A stretch of 64,000 nucleotides of DNA from positions 620,001 through 684,000 of the forward strand of contig NZ_CP017157.1 of assembly GCF_001729485.1 (NCBI RefSeq). The letters run 5' to 3'. Positions within the stretch are counted from its first letter, which is position 1, and the number at the start of each line of letters is the position of its first letter. Both the position numbers and the translations under genes were made by a program. The stretch comes from Streptomyces lydicus. Lineage in GTDB: Bacteria > Actinomycetota > Actinomycetes > Streptomycetales > Streptomycetaceae. Below are positions 44,339 through 52,568 of this stretch, in pieces. The notes under the pieces were generated by a model. That model worked only from the letters and a program-made list of their open reading frames with translations, did no database searches and was not told the origin of the DNA.

Positions 44339-45730
44339 CTACCGGTGCTGGTACGCGGCCGTGACGCGCCGCTCACTCGGGTCGTGGCCGGTGACGACCA
44401 CGGTGGCGCCCTGGGCGAGCAGGGCGGGCCCGGGGAAGTCGACGGGCGCCGGTTTGCTGTCGGCGGGCTGGTCGGGCGTGGGACAGGGGGGCGGGAAGGG
44501 GGCGGCCGTCTCGATCAGCTGCCGGTAGTGGTCCAGCCACTTCGCGCTGTTGAAGCTCACCGCCGCGGTGACGCGGCCCCGATAGCCGTACGCGGCGACG
44601 AAGCGGCGGTCGGGCACCGATCCCTGGGTGACGACCACCTCGTCGGCGAAGGTCGGCACGCCGACGGACTTGATGTTGACGCCGAACTGGATCGACCAGA
44701 ACACCGGGATGGTCAGGTGGGGCCAGCGGTCCGCCTGGCCGCTGACCATGTTGTGCGCCGCGACCTCGGCCTGCTCCACGGCGTTGGCCCAGTGCTCCAG
44801 CGAGATGAGCCGGTACTCGTAGATCGGGTTCGGGCAGCGTGCCACGTCGCCGGCGACGAAGATGTCATCGGTGATCAGGCCGTTGAGGTCGAGCGCGCGG
44901 CAGCCGGTGTCGCAGGCGATCCCCCAGACACCCGCCGCCAGCCCCGAGCCCCGCAGCCACTCGGTGTTGCGGATGCCTCCGAGGGCCACCACCGCCACGT
45001 CGGCGTCGATCGTGGTGCCGTCGTCGAAGTGGGCGCGGCGAAGCCGTCCCTGTGCATCGCCCTCCAGCCGGGTCACCTTGACACCGCAGCGCAGGTCCAC
45101 GCCGTGCGCGCGCTGCATGTCCGCCGCCACCTCACCGATCATGGCGCCGAGCGCCCCGACCAGCGGGGCCGGCGCGAGTTCGGCGACGGTCACCGGGATG
45201 TCCCGCTCGCGGCAGATGGAGGCGATCTCGGAGCCGGTGAATCCCGCACCGATGACCAGTACGCGGGACGGCCCGGCGGCGAGGGCCCGTTGCAGGCCCT
45301 CGGCGTGTTCGCGGGTACGCACGACGAAGACCCCGTCCAGTGCCGCCTCGCTCTCCACGAACCAGGGCCGGGCCCGCACCCCGGTGGAGATCAACACCCG
45401 GTCGAAGGGCACCTCGCGTCCGTCGGCCAGACGCACGTGGTTGGTCGCCAGGTCCAGCCCGCCGGCGGGCACACCCAGCAGCCACTCCGCGTCGATCTCA
45501 CGACGCCGCGGCAGCTTGGTGCCCCCGGCCGGCACCCACCCGGTCAGTACCTGCTTGGACAGCGGAGGCCGGTCGTAGGGCTCGCCCAACTCGTCGCCGA
45601 TCATGGTCAGGGAGCCGGCGAACCCCTCGTCGCGCAGCGTCTCCGCGGCCCGCAGCCCCGCCAGCGACGCCCCGACCACCACGATGCGGCCGTCGCGTTT
45701 GAACGCCTGCAGATTGTCGGCGCTGGTCAT
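44339..45730 (-). CDS. FAD-dependent ferredoxin reductase
   Basis: A 463-residue NAD(P)H:ferredoxin reductase of the putidaredoxin-reductase type. The first Rossmann motif is RIVVVGASLAGLRAAETLRD, YDRPPLSKQVL follows, the second nucleotide motif is RVLVIGAGFTGSEIASICRE, and the FAD-pyrophosphate motif is DDIFVAGDVARCPNP. It passes electrons to the ferredoxin encoded just upstream, which then serves the P450. Its ATG overlaps the ferredoxin stop as ATGA, so the two are translationally coupled. The longer open frame upstream is a shadow of the ferredoxin gene. Confidence 0.93.
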   Translation of the reverse strand: MTSADNLQAFKRDGRIVVVGASLAGLRAAETLRDEGFAGSLTMIGDELGEPYDRPPLSKQVLTGWVPAGGTKLPRRREIDAEWLLGVPAGGLDLATNHVRLADGREVPFDRVLISTGVRARPWFVESEAALDGVFVVRTREHAEGLQRALAAGPSRVLVIGAGFTGSEIASICRERDIPVTVAELAPAPLVGALGAMIGEVAADMQRAHGVDLRCGVKVTRLEGDAQGRLRRAHFDDGTTIDADVAVVALGGIRNTEWLRGSGLAAGVWGIACDTGCRALDLNGLITDDIFVAGDVARCPNPIYEYRLISLEHWANAVEQAEVAAHNMVSGQADRWPHLTIPVFWSIQFGVNIKSVGVPTFADEVVVTQGSVPDRRFVAAYGYRGRVTAAVSFNSAKWLDHYRQLIETAAPFPPPCPTPDQPADSKPAPVDFPGPALLAQGATVVVTGHDPSERRVTAAYQHR

Positions 45731-45954
45731 GACGGCGACGCCTCCGCCGGTGCGTCCCGCTTCTCCAACCGGTCGACCAGAATCGCCTGGACCGGGCAGG
45801 CGGCCGCGGCGCGCAGCACCTGGTCGCGCCGGTCGTCGTCGGCGTTCGGGTCGTACATCAGCGCTTCCTCGCCGTGCATCCGGAACACGTCCGGAGCGAG
45901 GAAGGCGCACTGTGCGTACCCCTGGCATCGGGAAAGATCAACGACCACTCTCAT
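45727..45954 (-). CDS. [3Fe-4S]-type ferredoxin
   Basis: A 75-residue ferredoxin. The cluster ligands are in CQGYAQC (two Cys six apart) and CPVQAI, with no fourth Cys between, so a 3Fe-4S cluster is expected, as in P450-partner ferredoxins of Streptomyces. VDLSRCQGYAQC and the acidic ADDDRR stretch match that group. GGAGG stands five bases before the ATG. It is the first gene of the operon. Confidence 0.93.
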   Translation of the reverse strand: MRVVVDLSRCQGYAQCAFLAPDVFRMHGEEALMYDPNADDDRRDQVLRAAAACPVQAILVDRLEKRDAPAEASPS

Positions 45955-46389
45955 CCGGGCCTCCACGGGGACTGCGGGCTGCGGGACCGCAAGCCGGCGC
46001 CACTTCGGGGTGCGGAGCGCGGGACGGCGGGAGAGCGGGGGTGAGCGAGAGACGAAGGAGGTGGCCGTTGCCACCTCCTCGTACCGCGTGGAGGTGCACC
46101 GCGCTCGTCGGGATCGCCGCAGAAAGAATTCGGTTATCGCGTACAAGGCGACCGGCGGGTAAGTCCGCCCGAAGATCCTGACCTTCGTGACAAACAGCCT
46201 ATCCCGCGCACACATCGCCTGCACGCGGGGAAAGGGCCGCAGCCGCCGGCGCCGGAGTCAGCCGATCGGCGCATTCCGCCCGCGCCCGGGGTGTGGCCCG
46301 GGCTCCCGGGTGGTTCGGTGTCGACAGGGGCCGACCGCAGCCAGCAGCCGCACGAGGCCGAGGTCAGCCAGTCGAGGAGGAGAACCGGT
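45955..46389. other. Divergent promoter region, ferredoxin operon / SDR gene
   Basis: About 435 bases between two divergent starts. It has an inverted repeat at 46056-46079 and an A/T-richer stretch near 46115-46200 that may hold promoters for both sides. A 34-codon frame from GTG 46061 has AGGAG abutting its start and is not convincing. Confidence 0.45.
46056..46079. promoter_or_regulatory. Inverted repeat AGGAGGTGGC-cgtt-GCCACCTCCT
   Basis: Ten-base perfect arms around four bases, in the middle of a divergent promoter region. It could be an operator or an RNA hairpin that hides an SD-like AGGAGG. Confidence 0.4.
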
Positions 46390-47229
46390 GTGAGCGTGAC
46401 TCAGGGAGCCCCCCAGGGCGTCATTCCCGCGCGTCTGCTGCAAGGCCAGAAGGCACTCGTCACCGGCGCGAACTCCGGCATCGGCAAGGCGACGGCCATC
46501 GGTCTGGGACGCGCCGGAGCCGACGTGGTCGTGAACTACGTCGCCGGGCGCGCGGAGGCCGAGCAGGTGGTCGAGGAGATCTCCGGGTTCGGCGTGCGCG
46601 CGGCGGCGTACGAGGCCGATGTGTCCCAGGAGGACCAGGTCGCCGCGATGATCGAGCGGATGGTGGCGGAGTTCGGGACCATCGACATCCTCGTGGCCAA
46701 CGCCGGGCTGCAGCGCGACGCCCCGTTCACCGAGATGACGGTGGCCCAGTGGCAGAAGGTGCTGGACGTCAACCTCACCGGTCAGTTCCTCTGCGCTCGG
46801 GAGGCGACCAAGGAATTCCTGCGGCGAGGGGTCGTCCCCGAGGTGTCGCGGGCCGCGGGGAAGATCATCTGCATGAGCTCGGTGCACCAGCTCATCCCCT
46901 GGGCCGGTCACGTCAACTACGCGGCCTCCAAAGGCGGCGTGCAGATGATGATGACGACGCTCGCCCAGGAGCTCGCACCCCACAGGATCAGGGTCAACGC
47001 CATCGCTCCGGGAGCCATCAGAACGCCCATCAACCGCAGCGCCTGGGACACTCCCGACGCGGAGAAGGGCCTGTTGCAGCTGATTCCCTACGGGCGGGTC
47101 GGTGACCCCGAGGACATCGCCCACGCGGCCGTCGGGCTCGCGTCGGACCTCATGGACTACGTGGTGGGCACCACTCTCTACGTGGACGGCGGCATGACCC
47201 TCTTCCCCGGTTTCGCCGCCGGCGGCTGA
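46390..47229 (+). CDS. SDR-family oxidoreductase (glucose-1-dehydrogenase-like)
   Basis: A 279-residue classical SDR with TGANSGIGKATAIGLGRAGA near the start, LVANAG, Ser in CMSSVHQL, the YAASKGGVQ pair and VGTTLYVDGGMTLFP at the end. It resembles the glucose 1-dehydrogenase group that converts sugars with NAD(P). It converges on a GH15 gene 37 bases away; such SDR/GH15 pairs are common in actinobacteria and suggest a joint role in sugar use. The GTG at 46390 is preceded by GGAGGAG. Confidence 0.9.
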   Translation: MSVTQGAPQGVIPARLLQGQKALVTGANSGIGKATAIGLGRAGADVVVNYVAGRAEAEQVVEEISGFGVRAAAYEADVSQEDQVAAMIERMVAEFGTIDILVANAGLQRDAPFTEMTVAQWQKVLDVNLTGQFLCAREATKEFLRRGVVPEVSRAAGKIICMSSVHQLIPWAGHVNYAASKGGVQMMMTTLAQELAPHRIRVNAIAPGAIRTPINRSAWDTPDAEKGLLQLIPYGRVGDPEDIAHAAVGLASDLMDYVVGTTLYVDGGMTLFPGFAAGG

Positions 47230-47266
47230 GCCGCTGCGCTCCCCGGGGCAGGCGGGACCGAGGTCC

Positions 47267-49090
47267 TCAGTCCCGCTGCCGGTCGAGGGCGTCGTCCAGG
47301 GTGGTGGCGGCCATGATCAGCGAGAGATGGGTGAAAGCCTGCGGGAAGTTGCCCAACTGCTCGCCGCTGGGGCCGATCTCCTCGGCGAACAGGCCGACGT
47401 GGTTCGCGTAGGTCTGCATCTTCTCGAAGGCGTAGCGCGCCGGACGGATCCGCCCGGCGCGGGCGAGAGCGTCCACATAGAGGAAGGTGCAGAGGCTGAA
47501 CGTGCCTTCGGAGCCCTGCAGACCGTCCGGGGAGGCCGCGGGGTCGTAGCGGTAGACGAGGCTGTCCGACACCAGCGTGCGTTCCATCGCGTCCAGGGTG
47601 GAGAGCCAGCTCAGCGTCCTGGGTGCCAGGAACCCGACGCGCGGAATGAGCAGCAGCGAGGCGTCGAGGACCTCGCTTCCGTAGTGCTGGACGAGGGCCT
47701 GCTCCTGCTCGTTCCAGCCCTGCTGCATCACCTGTTCGAGGATCGCGTCGCGCGCCGCGGTCCAGCCGGGAGCGTCGGCGGGCCGGCTGTACTCCCTCGC
47801 CAGGCGCAGCCCCCGGTCGAGGGCCACCCACACCATCACCCGGCTGAAGGTGAAGTCCTGGCGCCCACCACGGGTCTCCCAGATGCCCTCGTCGGGACGG
47901 TCCCAGGAGTCGGCGAGCCGGTCCAGCGTCCGCGCGAGGTTCTTCCAGCTGTGGTAGCTGCCTCCCACGGTGATGTCGTGTCCCTCCGACAGGGCGTAGA
48001 GCGCCTCCCCGTAGATGTCCAGCTGCAGCTGGTCGGCCGCCGCGTTCCCGGCTCGCACCGGATACGAACCCCGATAGCCCTCGAAGTGCGAGAGCACCTC
48101 TTCCCGCAGCTCGGGGTCCCCGTCGACGCGGTACATGATCTGCAGCGGCTCGCCGTCGACGCCCTCCCGGGCCTGGAGGCGGTCGCTCAGCCAGTGCGTG
48201 AACTGCGTCGCCTCCTCGGCGAAGCCCAGGTCGAGCAGGGCGCGCACGGACAGGGAGCCGTCGCGGACCCAGGTGTAGCGGTAGTCCCAGTTGCGTTCGC
48301 CCCCGATCTGCTCGGGCAGACCCATGGTCGCGGCGGCGACGGGCGCACCTGTGGGCGCGTAGGTGAGCAGCTTGAGCGTGATGGCCGAGCGGTGCACCAC
48401 ACCGGGCCACCGGCCGCGGTACCGCGAGGAGCGCACCCAGCGCTGCCAGAAATCCACCACGTCCCAGAACTGCGTCATCGCCCTTTCCGGGGTGAGCGGC
48501 GGCGGGGTGCCGGCATCGGGCCCGTCGACGGTGAAGACCGCCGCGGCCACCTCACCCGCCCGCAAGGTCACCTCACCCCGCACGTCCGTGCCGTCCTGCT
48601 GCAGGGGGAAGGTGCTCTGCAGACAGCCGGTGATGCCCGGTGCCCGGAACGTGGCGGTACCGTCCTGCAGCTCCAGATCGTGGGTGGCCCGGCCGTAGTC
48701 GAAGCGCGGACGGCACTCCAACGAGAAGTGCACCGTTCCGCGCACCGCCCGCACGCCGCGTATCAGCACATGCCGGTCCGTGGGGACACCGGTGCGATCC
48801 GGTGGCATGCAGTCGAAGACCTCGCCGACCCCGTCCGGCGACATGAACCGCGTGACCAGCACCGCGGTGTCGGGGTAGTACAGCTGCTTGCAGGTGGTGG
48901 CCCGGCTCTCCGGCGCGAACAGGAAGTAGCCGCCGCGGTCGTGGTCGAGCAGGGCGGCGAAGACGCTGGGCGAGTCGAACCGGGGAGCCGCGAACCAGTC
49001 GACGACCCCCTGGGACGACACCAGAGCAGCGGTCTGCAGGTCACCGACAAGGCCGTGGTCGGCGATGGGCGGGTAACGGTCCATGATCAT
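47267..49090 (-). CDS. Glycoside hydrolase family 15 protein (trehalase/glucoamylase type)
   Basis: A 607-residue (alpha/alpha)6-barrel glycosidase. The N-terminal beta domain begins YPPIADHGLVGDLQTAALVS. The catalytic domain has NWDYRYTWVRDGSLSVRALL, the general acid in GIWETR (about residue 403) and the base region GSEGTFSLC (about residue 527). GH15 members in actinobacteria include trehalases and glucoamylases; the exact sugar cannot be told. Start ATG 49090 was taken; ATG 49084, two codons on, is equally possible after GGGAAGCGAG. Confidence 0.9.
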   Translation of the reverse strand: MIMDRYPPIADHGLVGDLQTAALVSSQGVVDWFAAPRFDSPSVFAALLDHDRGGYFLFAPESRATTCKQLYYPDTAVLVTRFMSPDGVGEVFDCMPPDRTGVPTDRHVLIRGVRAVRGTVHFSLECRPRFDYGRATHDLELQDGTATFRAPGITGCLQSTFPLQQDGTDVRGEVTLRAGEVAAAVFTVDGPDAGTPPPLTPERAMTQFWDVVDFWQRWVRSSRYRGRWPGVVHRSAITLKLLTYAPTGAPVAAATMGLPEQIGGERNWDYRYTWVRDGSLSVRALLDLGFAEEATQFTHWLSDRLQAREGVDGEPLQIMYRVDGDPELREEVLSHFEGYRGSYPVRAGNAAADQLQLDIYGEALYALSEGHDITVGGSYHSWKNLARTLDRLADSWDRPDEGIWETRGGRQDFTFSRVMVWVALDRGLRLAREYSRPADAPGWTAARDAILEQVMQQGWNEQEQALVQHYGSEVLDASLLLIPRVGFLAPRTLSWLSTLDAMERTLVSDSLVYRYDPAASPDGLQGSEGTFSLCTFLYVDALARAGRIRPARYAFEKMQTYANHVGLFAEEIGPSGEQLGNFPQAFTHLSLIMAATTLDDALDRQRD

Positions 49091-49437
49091 CTCGCTTCCC
49101 GGTTGCCCCTCGTATCCCACTGTCCGCCCTGCGCGACGAGGCCGCCACGGGATACGGCACGAGACGGCGAGAGGCGATCCGGCACCCGCCGTCATGCCCT
49201 ACGAGCGCCGCCCCCGCCCGGAAGAACGAGCCCTGCCCGGAGCGGGGCCAACTGGCGGCGGAACGCGGGAAGATGGCCCACCCCCCGCTCCGCGCCGACC
49301 GCCGCCGCGGACACGCGCACCTCTGCCTTCGGCGACGTGCCCCGAAGCCGAGAACGAATGAGGCCCAGGCATCCGGTTCCTCGCCGGCTGACCTGGGCCT
49401 TCGTCGTACTCACCGCATACGCGGCGCATGGTGCCCC
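49091..49437. other. Chromosomal flank left of the integrated elements
   Basis: About 350 bases without a supported gene. It holds the upstream region of the GH15 gene and then the tRNA-type terminator copy at 49361-49400 leading into the first attachment repeat. Confidence 0.5.
49361..49400 (-). terminator. tRNA-Arg terminator, copy 1
   Basis: Arms AGGCCCAGG and CCTGGGCCT around 22 bases. The same structure lies next to all three attachment repeats, on the side downstream of the tRNA. Confidence 0.6.
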
Positions 49438-49471
49438 GGCAGGATTCGAACCTGCGACACCCGCTTTAGGA
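49438..49471. repeat. Attachment-site repeat 1 (3' part of tRNA-Arg)
   Basis: A 34-base sequence, GGCAGGATTCGAACCTGCGA then CACCCGCTTTAGGA, identical to part of the intact tRNA at 62391-62424 and to repeat 2. It covers the anticodon loop to the T arm. The adjoining acceptor stretch has one C fewer than the other copies. It marks the left end of the integrated array. Confidence 0.88.
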
Positions 49472-49582
49472 ACTAGTTCCGATCAGGGAGCCTGACCTGC
49501 GTAAACGCGGCGAGAAGGCCGATTGACCTGGGGAAACGCATCTTTCCTTTTCCCTCGGTATCCCGGCCTTAGTTGGCCTCAC

Positions 49583-49602
49583 GTGTACGGCATGTGTACG
49601 GC
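49583..49602. repeat. Direct repeats GTGTACGGC (possible arm-type sites)
   Basis: Two nine-base copies 11 bases apart, about 110 bases inside repeat 1. Their spacing equals that of the ATCTGGCACGG pairs at the other attachment sites, but the sequence differs. Confidence 0.4.
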
Positions 49603-49704
49603 GTCCGTGCTGCTGAGGCGGGGCGGCGCCGCTCGGTGAGCGACCACCGGGCAGTGACAGCGCCGAGGACCCCGAAGGACGGACCGCAGTCCCTCGGACC
49701 GAGA

Positions 49705-49732
49705 GGCGCCGTCGGCCTTGGCCGGCGGCGCC
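49705..49732 (-). terminator. Hairpin downstream of the CYTH gene
   Basis: Arms GGCGCCG and CGGCGCC with additional internal pairing, about 80 bases past the CYTH stop on the minus strand. A plausible end of the three-gene operon. Confidence 0.45.
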
Positions 49733-49813
49733 ATTCACGTGCACCCGACGCATCGTGGTTCGTCAGGGGGACCGCCCGAGGCTTCAGCCCCGCTTTTGCG
49801 TTGTGAGGCGGAG

Positions 49814-50386
49814 CTAGGCGCGCTGCCCGAGGACCAAGTCGCGGTAGGGGAGCGCAACCGTGGGGTGGCCGACGATACCGAGGCGCTTTTCGATGTCCTC
49901 GACGAGTTCGGCAGCGCCGGCGGCCGTGGGCCGGTTGACCTCCGTTTCAACGAAGGTGCCGACGCCGCTGACGGTGTCGATGCTGACCGTGACGCCGGGG
50001 GTGTACGGGTGGCGGTAGCTGGTGCGGGTCTTCTCGACGCGGACCAGCTCACGCATTCCGATGGAGGTCAGCAGCCTCTCGGCCGTGGGTGCCTGCTCGC
50101 CCTCGCGCAGGATGACGTTCGTCTCAACCTTGGACACCACGTCGTCACGGCCGTGTGTTGTCGGGGTGGACGCAGGCTTGTAGGTGATCTCTGCGAAGTC
50201 GCCTCGTCGCCGGACTCGCAGGCACTCGACCGTCTTCATGTAGTCGACGTCGGGGCGGCTGTAGTAAGTGTCGATCTCGGTCACGGGCGCTTCCGCCACG
50301 TAGCCAAGCTCAGCGAGTAAGGGAGTGATGTTGCTTCCGTCGTCCGGAAGCTCTCGCTTCCGCTCTACCTCGATGGTGTCGGTCAT
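49814..50386 (-). CDS. CYTH-domain protein (class IV adenylate-cyclase-like)
   Basis: A 190-residue CYTH protein. The hallmark ExExK reads IEVERKREL at residues 5-13, and alternating basic/acidic strands follow: ECLRVRRRGDFAEITYKP, VVSKVETNV, then VSIDTVSGVGTFVETEV. These line the triphosphate tunnel. Family members are class IV adenylate cyclases, thiamine triphosphatases or inorganic triphosphatases; the VGTFVE.E stretch fits the CyaB group best. Its start lies four bases after the methyltransferase stop, so it ends an operon. GGAGG stands eight bases upstream. It carries a TTA codon near residue 22. Confidence 0.88.
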   Translation of the reverse strand: MTDTIEVERKRELPDDGSNITPLLAELGYVAEAPVTEIDTYYSRPDVDYMKTVECLRVRRRGDFAEITYKPASTPTTHGRDDVVSKVETNVILREGEQAPTAERLLTSIGMRELVRVEKTRTSYRHPYTPGVTVSIDTVSGVGTFVETEVNRPTAAGAAELVEDIEKRLGIVGHPTVALPYRDLVLGQRA

Positions 50387-50390
50387 GTGG

Positions 50391-51806
50391 TCATCCTCCC
50401 GTGTTGACCGCCGAGTACATGCGGGCAAGGTTCGTCCTGCTGCACCACTGCTGTACGGAGTGCATGGCGGACTGTAGGGCGTCCGTGTCCGTGAGAGGGA
50501 TGTTCGAGAACAGCACGAGTTGCTTCGCGTCCCGCAAGGGATTGGGTAACGCGCGCCGAAGATAGCGGTTGTAGTAGCTCCGATCGCGCTGGATCACGTC
50601 TTCCACCTGGACGGGCATCAGTACGGTTCGGTTGTCCTGGTTGGACTCGGTGGAGCTGATGGCGAACGTCGCCAGCAGAGTGTCGACCGTCATGTACGCG
50701 TAGGTCTCGCGTCCCTCGCGGGTGTTCCAGTGCTCCCAGACTCCTTGACACTCTCCCTCACCGACTTCCGCCGACGCGAGGAATTGTGAGAGCGCAATAT
50801 CGGTGCACTGATCGAAGATGTCCCCATCCACGGTGTAGTGGTCGGCGTATCGCTCGCTCAGTGCGAGCATCATTGCCTTCTGGGAGATCGGGAGCCAGTC
50901 CGTATCCGTCAAACGGTAGTGGACCCGTTTGTGTCCGGTCTTGGCATCGATCCAGTCCGAGGCCAACTGTCCGTCGAGGAACGGAACGAAACCGAGCACC
51001 CCGGAACGCCAGACATGATCCCGCAGCGTGATGTAGTGGCGTTGCACCTCACGGAAGATCCCGATCGGTGCGGAGATGAACACGTGGGTACCGTTGGTGA
51101 CTTCGTCCACGGGGACGATGCGTGAATCCTGTCGAACGATCACCTCGTCGTGTTCTCCGTGGTAGGGGTGCGTCCCTTCGCGGAGGTACTGCGGCAGGAA
51201 CATCCGGAGGAATTGCACCCAGGATTGCGCCCCGTAAGTCTGCACCGCACGATCGTGCAGGGACCCACCGTCTACCGCATATACGTCGCGGTAGGCGAAC
51301 AGGCCACCTTCCCTCAGCACGGTGGGGATCGTCCGGATCATCGAGTGCAGGCCGGCATATCCGCCGCCGTAGCTGTACACCTCGTGCATGAGGGCCGAGG
51401 CGCTGATCACGTCTACAGGCTCAGTGACCAGCGTCCCGATGTCCTGCGCAAAGCCGGTCACCAGGTCGCATGTGCCGACCTTGCCGAATTCCTCCATCGC
51501 CTGGTTGAGCGACGTTGAGACCACGCCAGGCACTTCAACGAGGGTGAGGTCCACGTTCCGGTGCCCGTGCCCGCCGGCGGCGATCCGAGAGGCCAAGAAG
51601 GTGACGGCCGAGCCTCCGCCCGGTCCGATTTCCACCAGCCGAGGACAGTTCCTCTCAACTCGCTGTAGTGCCTGGTACGCGAGGTAACCCTTCTCCTCCC
51701 CATGCGCGTTGGCTGCCACATCCAGGTAGCAGGCCGCAGTCTTGGACTCGGTCGCGAATTTCGATGCAATCAACGTGCGCCCCCAAGAGATTGAGTTGCA
51801 GAGCAT
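50391..51806 (-). CDS. SAM-dependent methyltransferase-like protein
   Basis: A protein of about 471 residues. Motif I is CPRLVEIGPGGGSAVTFLASR (about 55-75), followed by VDLTLVEVPG, VDVISASALMHEVYSYGGG and VLREGGLFAYRDVYAVDGG, which order fits a Rossmann methyltransferase. The remaining 250 residues (LTDTDWLPISQKAMMLALSE and onward) match nothing I know and may be a second domain. A modifying activity is likely but the substrate is unknown. Start ATG 51806 lacks a good ribosome site and is uncertain. There is a TTA codon in RRALPNPL. It lies between DUF6624 and CYTH genes in one operon. Confidence 0.7.
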   Translation of the reverse strand: MLCNSISWGRTLIASKFATESKTAACYLDVAANAHGEEKGYLAYQALQRVERNCPRLVEIGPGGGSAVTFLASRIAAGGHGHRNVDLTLVEVPGVVSTSLNQAMEEFGKVGTCDLVTGFAQDIGTLVTEPVDVISASALMHEVYSYGGGYAGLHSMIRTIPTVLREGGLFAYRDVYAVDGGSLHDRAVQTYGAQSWVQFLRMFLPQYLREGTHPYHGEHDEVIVRQDSRIVPVDEVTNGTHVFISAPIGIFREVQRHYITLRDHVWRSGVLGFVPFLDGQLASDWIDAKTGHKRVHYRLTDTDWLPISQKAMMLALSERYADHYTVDGDIFDQCTDIALSQFLASAEVGEGECQGVWEHWNTREGRETYAYMTVDTLLATFAISSTESNQDNRTVLMPVQVEDVIQRDRSYYNRYLRRALPNPLRDAKQLVLFSNIPLTDTDALQSAMHSVQQWCSRTNLARMYSAVNTGG

Positions 51807-51831
51807 CCGGGTTCGAGCCCGGCCTCTTCGA

Positions 51832-52392
51832 TCAGCAGGCGGTGCTTTCCGCGGTGGGAGGTTCGAGTGGGGGGTACAGAGTCCGGATGAGCACTTCGAA
51901 CACGTCGAAGGGTTCGAGGCCCATCTCGGCTCGGCGGGCGTCGAGCTCGTCGGGGTCGTCAATGGCGTACGGGACCGGGGTTCCGGTCTGCATGTAGCTG
52001 AATTGCGTGCCGTAGAGCTGCGGCTGGCCGGCGATGATGCGGCGCCGGTCGGTGAGGTAGGCGACCTGCTTCGGGGTCGCCTCGCCGACGTGTACGGCCC
52101 CCTCGACCAGGGCAAGGGCGTGTTGCTGAAACTCGGGATTGGCGGTGGCGTGCTGGGCGATCCACCAGGCCGCAGCGGCTCCGATTTCGCCCACCAGCGA
52201 GCGACCGGTCCACCCGTGTGCGGCGATGATCTGCCGAAGCGTCTCGGTGGCTTTGTCCTCGACCTCACGCAGCGCGATCTGATCGGCTTCATGGGCCGGC
52301 GGTGCGGCCTGTTCTTGGGCTGCTTGGTGCCTTCTCTTGAGGTCCAAGAGGGCCAACGGGATCTGCGGTTGACTCGGTCGCGAGGCACTCAT
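51832..52392 (-). CDS. DUF6624 protein
   Basis: A 186-residue protein. The pattern HGWTGRSLVGEIGAAAAWWI, then AQHATANPEFQQHALALVE, GEATPKQVAYLTDRRRI and QLYGTQF is that of DUF6624. This family usually appears as a single domain of unknown function; the HGWP/G and AQHA motifs are its most conserved parts. It is the first gene of the operon leading to the methyltransferase and CYTH genes and is divergent from the XRE regulator. The region just upstream holds the GGACGTTT direct repeats. Confidence 0.78.
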   Translation of the reverse strand: MSASRPSQPQIPLALLDLKRRHQAAQEQAAPPAHEADQIALREVEDKATETLRQIIAAHGWTGRSLVGEIGAAAAWWIAQHATANPEFQQHALALVEGAVHVGEATPKQVAYLTDRRRIIAGQPQLYGTQFSYMQTGTPVPYAIDDPDELDARRAEMGLEPFDVFEVLIRTLYPPLEPPTAESTAC

Positions 52393-52483
52393 CGTTTGTC
52401 CTCCTGATCAATAGGGGAAGACGGGCTGTTGTTGCGTGCCCCCAGTGCATCGCCCCAGCAGGAGGTGCGGGTGATGCGCGACC

Positions 52484-52503
52484 GGACGTTTAGGCGGACG
52501 TTT
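52484..52503. promoter_or_regulatory. Direct repeats GGACGTTT, candidate operator
   Basis: Two identical eight-base copies 12 bases apart (about one helical turn) lie between the divergent DUF6624 and XRE genes. This is a likely site for the XRE regulator or a shared promoter element. Confidence 0.45.
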
Positions 52504-52568
52504 TCCATCACGCCATACGGCCAACTCGCTACGGTGTGAGGACAATCCGCGATGGCGAGGGGAAGCGC

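Larger units (their letters stand above)
49472..49813. other. Left inner arm of element 1
   Basis: About 340 bases without a supported gene. It includes GTGTACGGC twice (49583-49591 and 49594-49602), which look like arm-type integrase sites, and a hairpin at 49705-49732 beyond the CYTH stop. Confidence 0.5.

Noticed and set aside
46061..46162. 34-codon frame from GTG 46061
   Set aside because: The AGGAG directly abuts the start and the peptide is very basic without any familiar feature; the hairpin there explains the SD-like sequence.
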